Source: Niabella aurantiaca DSM 17617 (GTDB taxonomy: Bacteria > Bacteroidota > Bacteroidia > Chitinophagales > Chitinophagaceae). From it: a stretch of DNA of 64,000 nt. Each line of letters starts with the position of its first letter. Positions within the stretch are counted from its first letter, which is position 1. Of this stretch, positions 62,169 to 64,000 are shown piece after piece. The notes below the pieces were generated by a model. The model made no database searches. It saw only the letters and a list, made by a program, of their open reading frames with translations, and was not told the origin of the DNA. Made by a program: the position numbers and the translations under genes. The stretch covers positions 592,945-656,944 of the forward strand of contig NZ_KB893625.1 in the NCBI RefSeq assembly GCF_000374125.1. Direction: 5' to 3'.

Positions 62169-63626
62169 ATGAAAATTATTTCAATTAAGATAATGGCATG
62201 TCTGATTTTGATCAGTTCGTGTAATAAAGACTTGCAGCCGTACGATAGTAAATCAGATGAGATGGCCTTAGCAACGCTATCCGATTTAGAAACGGCAACG
62301 ATGGGTACATATGCCGGGATGATCGGACCGGCAAGTGAAACCTTCACATGGTATTATACTATTTTAAGCGAATATCCAAGTGATAACGTAGCTTTAGCCT
62401 CAAGCAGCACTAATCATATGCTGCAGGCATACGATTATAATCACTTTGCAGGTATGAATTGTACTACACAATTTTGGAGAATCTCATATAAAATAATTCA
62501 TTCTGCCAATCGTGTTATAGAGAAAATTGAAGATGGGGCATCCCCTGAAACGGACCAGCTTAAAGGCGAGAATCTATTTTTACGGGCTATGTGTCACTTT
62601 AATCTGGTGCGGGCCTTTGGCCGCCCCTATACACAGGATTCGGGAAATAACCCGGGGGTGGTAATTAAAGATAATACAGCCAATGATCTGCCGGCGCGAA
62701 ACTCCGTAAAAGAAGTCTATGATTTTGTTATAAATGACCTGCTAAAGGCAGCAGAGCTGATGTCGGTAAATAAAGATTCCCGGTTTGCTTCCAAAGAGGC
62801 AGCTTATGCACTTTTATCGCGTGTTTTTTTGTATATGGAGGACAATGAGAATTCAGCCTTTTATGCAACGAAGGTAATTGATTCAGAACGTTATCAGTTA
62901 GCAGGGGCGGAACTTTACAAAAAATATTTCACTGTTGTTCCGGAGCAGAATCCCGAAACAATTTTTGCCGTGCGGCATACGATTTCAGATCCTTATGGAA
63001 TAGTTGGTATCATGTTCTACAACGATCCGGTAACCCGGGCTACGGGTTATGCGCAAATGTCCGCCTCTCTCACTTATGTCAATTTGCTGGATAAATATCC
63101 CCAGGATATCAGACATAGTTTTATTGAACCATTGTTAGATGCAAATGGTAATATCGAAGTGCTTTATGGCGGATTGACGCCTTGCTATATGGTGAATAAA
63201 TACAATAAACAGGAGGGTATCGTTAATTTGAATTCGCCTGTTTATCTGCGATTAGCAGAAATGTATTTAAACCGGGCAGAAGCAAATGCTAAGATTGGGA
63301 ATGAACAGGCTGCTCTTGACGATGTAAATAAGATCCGTATGCGTGCAGGTTTATCAGGTGCAGCCCTCTATACAACAAACGACTTAAAGGGTTTGAACAG
63401 TATATTGGAGGTGGTGTTGCAGGAGCGTAGACTTGAACTGGCGTTTGAAGGACATCGTGTTTATGATTTATTCCGGAATAATCTTCCGATGATTAGAAAC
63501 TATCCTGGGTATCATGGTTTGGATCATTTGCATCAAACTGTTCAGCCTACTGATAATTCAGTAGTGTTTTTAATTCCGGAATATGAAATGAACAACAATC
63601 CGAATTTAACTCCAAACCCATTATGA
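62169..63626 (+). CDS. SusD/RagB-type surface lipoprotein (SusD-3)
   Basis: The 485-aa lipoprotein has its lipobox in LILISSC near residue 18. SusD landmarks are LSDLETATMGTYAGM, GENLFLRAMCHFNLVRAFGRPYTQDSGNNPGVVI, YLRLAEMYLNRAEANAKIGNEQAALDDVNKIRMRAG, LQERRLELAFEGHRVYDLFRN and the C-terminal VFLIPEYEMNNNPNLTPNP. It is a normal-length SusD without the insert seen in SusD-1. It works with SusC-3. Confidence 0.96.
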   Translation: MKIISIKIMACLILISSCNKDLQPYDSKSDEMALATLSDLETATMGTYAGMIGPASETFTWYYTILSEYPSDNVALASSSTNHMLQAYDYNHFAGMNCTTQFWRISYKIIHSANRVIEKIEDGASPETDQLKGENLFLRAMCHFNLVRAFGRPYTQDSGNNPGVVIKDNTANDLPARNSVKEVYDFVINDLLKAAELMSVNKDSRFASKEAAYALLSRVFLYMEDNENSAFYATKVIDSERYQLAGAELYKKYFTVVPEQNPETIFAVRHTISDPYGIVGIMFYNDPVTRATGYAQMSASLTYVNLLDKYPQDIRHSFIEPLLDANGNIEVLYGGLTPCYMVNKYNKQEGIVNLNSPVYLRLAEMYLNRAEANAKIGNEQAALDDVNKIRMRAGLSGAALYTTNDLKGLNSILEVVLQERRLELAFEGHRVYDLFRNNLPMIRNYPGYHGLDHLHQTVQPTDNSVVFLIPEYEMNNNPNLTPNPL

Positions 63627-63632
63627 CCCTCA

Positions 63633-64000
63633 ATGATTGTAAAGCTTATGAATATTCAATTTTTTTTAAGTCTGCTGCAGAAGAGTAAATTCTCTTTTCT
63701 GTCGGGGCAAATAGTGTACTGCCGAAGGATGATGTATCTTTTTGGACCTTTCTTGTTGATGGCTGTTTCAACTGCTGTATTAGGACAAGATCCCACTCCC
63801 TCAATTACAATCGAACCACATCAGATTGTTGTTACGCATCATGCGCATAAGCTTGCAGTGTCAATTGACTGCCCGTTCTTTGATGTGGGTGGGCAAATTA
63901 TTGGGGGGGATGCTCCAATAAAGAAATTTGGCGATATTCGAAAATCAATGAAAGAACCCTTTCGCATTGCATACCCCAATTTGAAACTGAAGGGGGGCGG
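63633..64000 (+). CDS. Secreted protein downstream of SusD-3 (3' end outside window)
   Basis: An open frame from ATG 63633 (or 63648, MNIQFFLSLLQ) runs to the window end without a stop. A hydrophobic stretch (MMYLFGPFLLMAVSTAVLGQ) looks like a signal peptide preceded by about 33 residues; ATG 63729 or 63732 (MMYLFG) would give a normal-length signal. The visible mature part (DPTPSITIEPHQIVVTHHAH) is beta-rich, but no family is recognised. The position 6-100 bp after SusD-3 suggests a surface or periplasmic protein of the same operon. Confidence 0.6.
   Translation, partial: MIVKLMNIQFFLSLLQKSKFSFLSGQIVYCRRMMYLFGPFLLMAVSTAVLGQDPTPSITIEPHQIVVTHHAHKLAVSIDCPFFDVGGQIIGGDAPIKKFGDIRKSMKEPFRIAYPNLKLKGG

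Noticed and set aside
1-64000. tRNA, rRNA, CRISPR arrays, integrase or phage genes
   Set aside because: Read for on both strands by eye; no T-loop-like tRNA ends, regularly spaced direct repeats or phage structural genes were noticed.

Overview
The window looks like chromosomal DNA of a Bacteroidota member, probably of the Chitinophagia (Chitinophagaceae-like). Evidence: three SusC/SusD outer-membrane pairs, SusE-position lipoproteins, many lipobox signal peptides, promoters resembling the TTG / TAnnTTTG pattern of this phylum, and weak Shine-Dalgarno sites. Family names come from recognising protein motifs by eye; no database search was run.

Region 1 (1 to about 34.6 kb) is a large polysaccharide/amino-sugar utilisation locus. 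It starts with murQ (cut by the window edge) and a secreted GH20 hexosaminidase on the minus strand. A divergent plus-strand run follows: an Nramp-like transporter without the metal-site motifs, an extended SDR, a DapA/NanA-type aldolase, an enolase-superfamily enzyme with a Tat-type leader and a DegT-type PLP aminotransferase with a Tat-type leader. Next come a DeoR-family regulator and a Gfo/Idh/MocA oxidoreductase with a Tat-type leader (minus strand). Two SusC/SusD operons follow (11.4-17.6 kb and 18.2-26.3 kb), then a secreted propeller protein, a second DegT enzyme, an SGNH esterase, a second propeller, an alpha/beta-hydrolase and a BNR sialidase-like lipoprotein. Four promoters (murQ, GH20/Nramp, SusC-1/Gfo, SusC-2) share one arrangement: TTTGCGTA, then CGCA 21-22 bp later, then CGCA another 11 bp on. 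This suggests a single regulon, plausibly run by the DeoR protein at 8931-9680.

Region 2 (34.9-48.4 kb) is a sugar-import and catabolism operon under its own DeoR-family regulator: fucose/arabinose-isomerase-like enzyme, transketolase split into two genes, a complete ribose-type ABC importer with a DUF2291 protein, and a glycerol-kinase-like FGGY kinase. An Sde182-type nucleoside-hydrolase-like secreted protein, a PL10 pectate lyase and a truncated second Sde182-type gene follow. Isomerase + kinase + split transketolase + ABC importer suggests a pentose (possibly branched) released from plant cell-wall material.

Region 3 (48.5-58.9 kb) is a mosaic. It holds a VOC protein, an outer-membrane barrel, a small membrane protein with two tandem HXXEE membrane proteins, a Crp/Fnr regulator and a HEAT-repeat DNA-alkylation-repair-like gene between hairpins. 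A stretch rich in gene remnants follows (FAD monooxygenase, IS630 transposase, class III aminotransferase, aldehyde dehydrogenase), with an SDR that lacks the usual catalytic Tyr/Lys, an ECF sigma factor and an AraC regulator among them.

Region 4 (59.2-64.0 kb) opens a third SusC/SusD locus, with a downstream secreted protein cut by the window end. No tRNA, rRNA or CRISPR array was seen.
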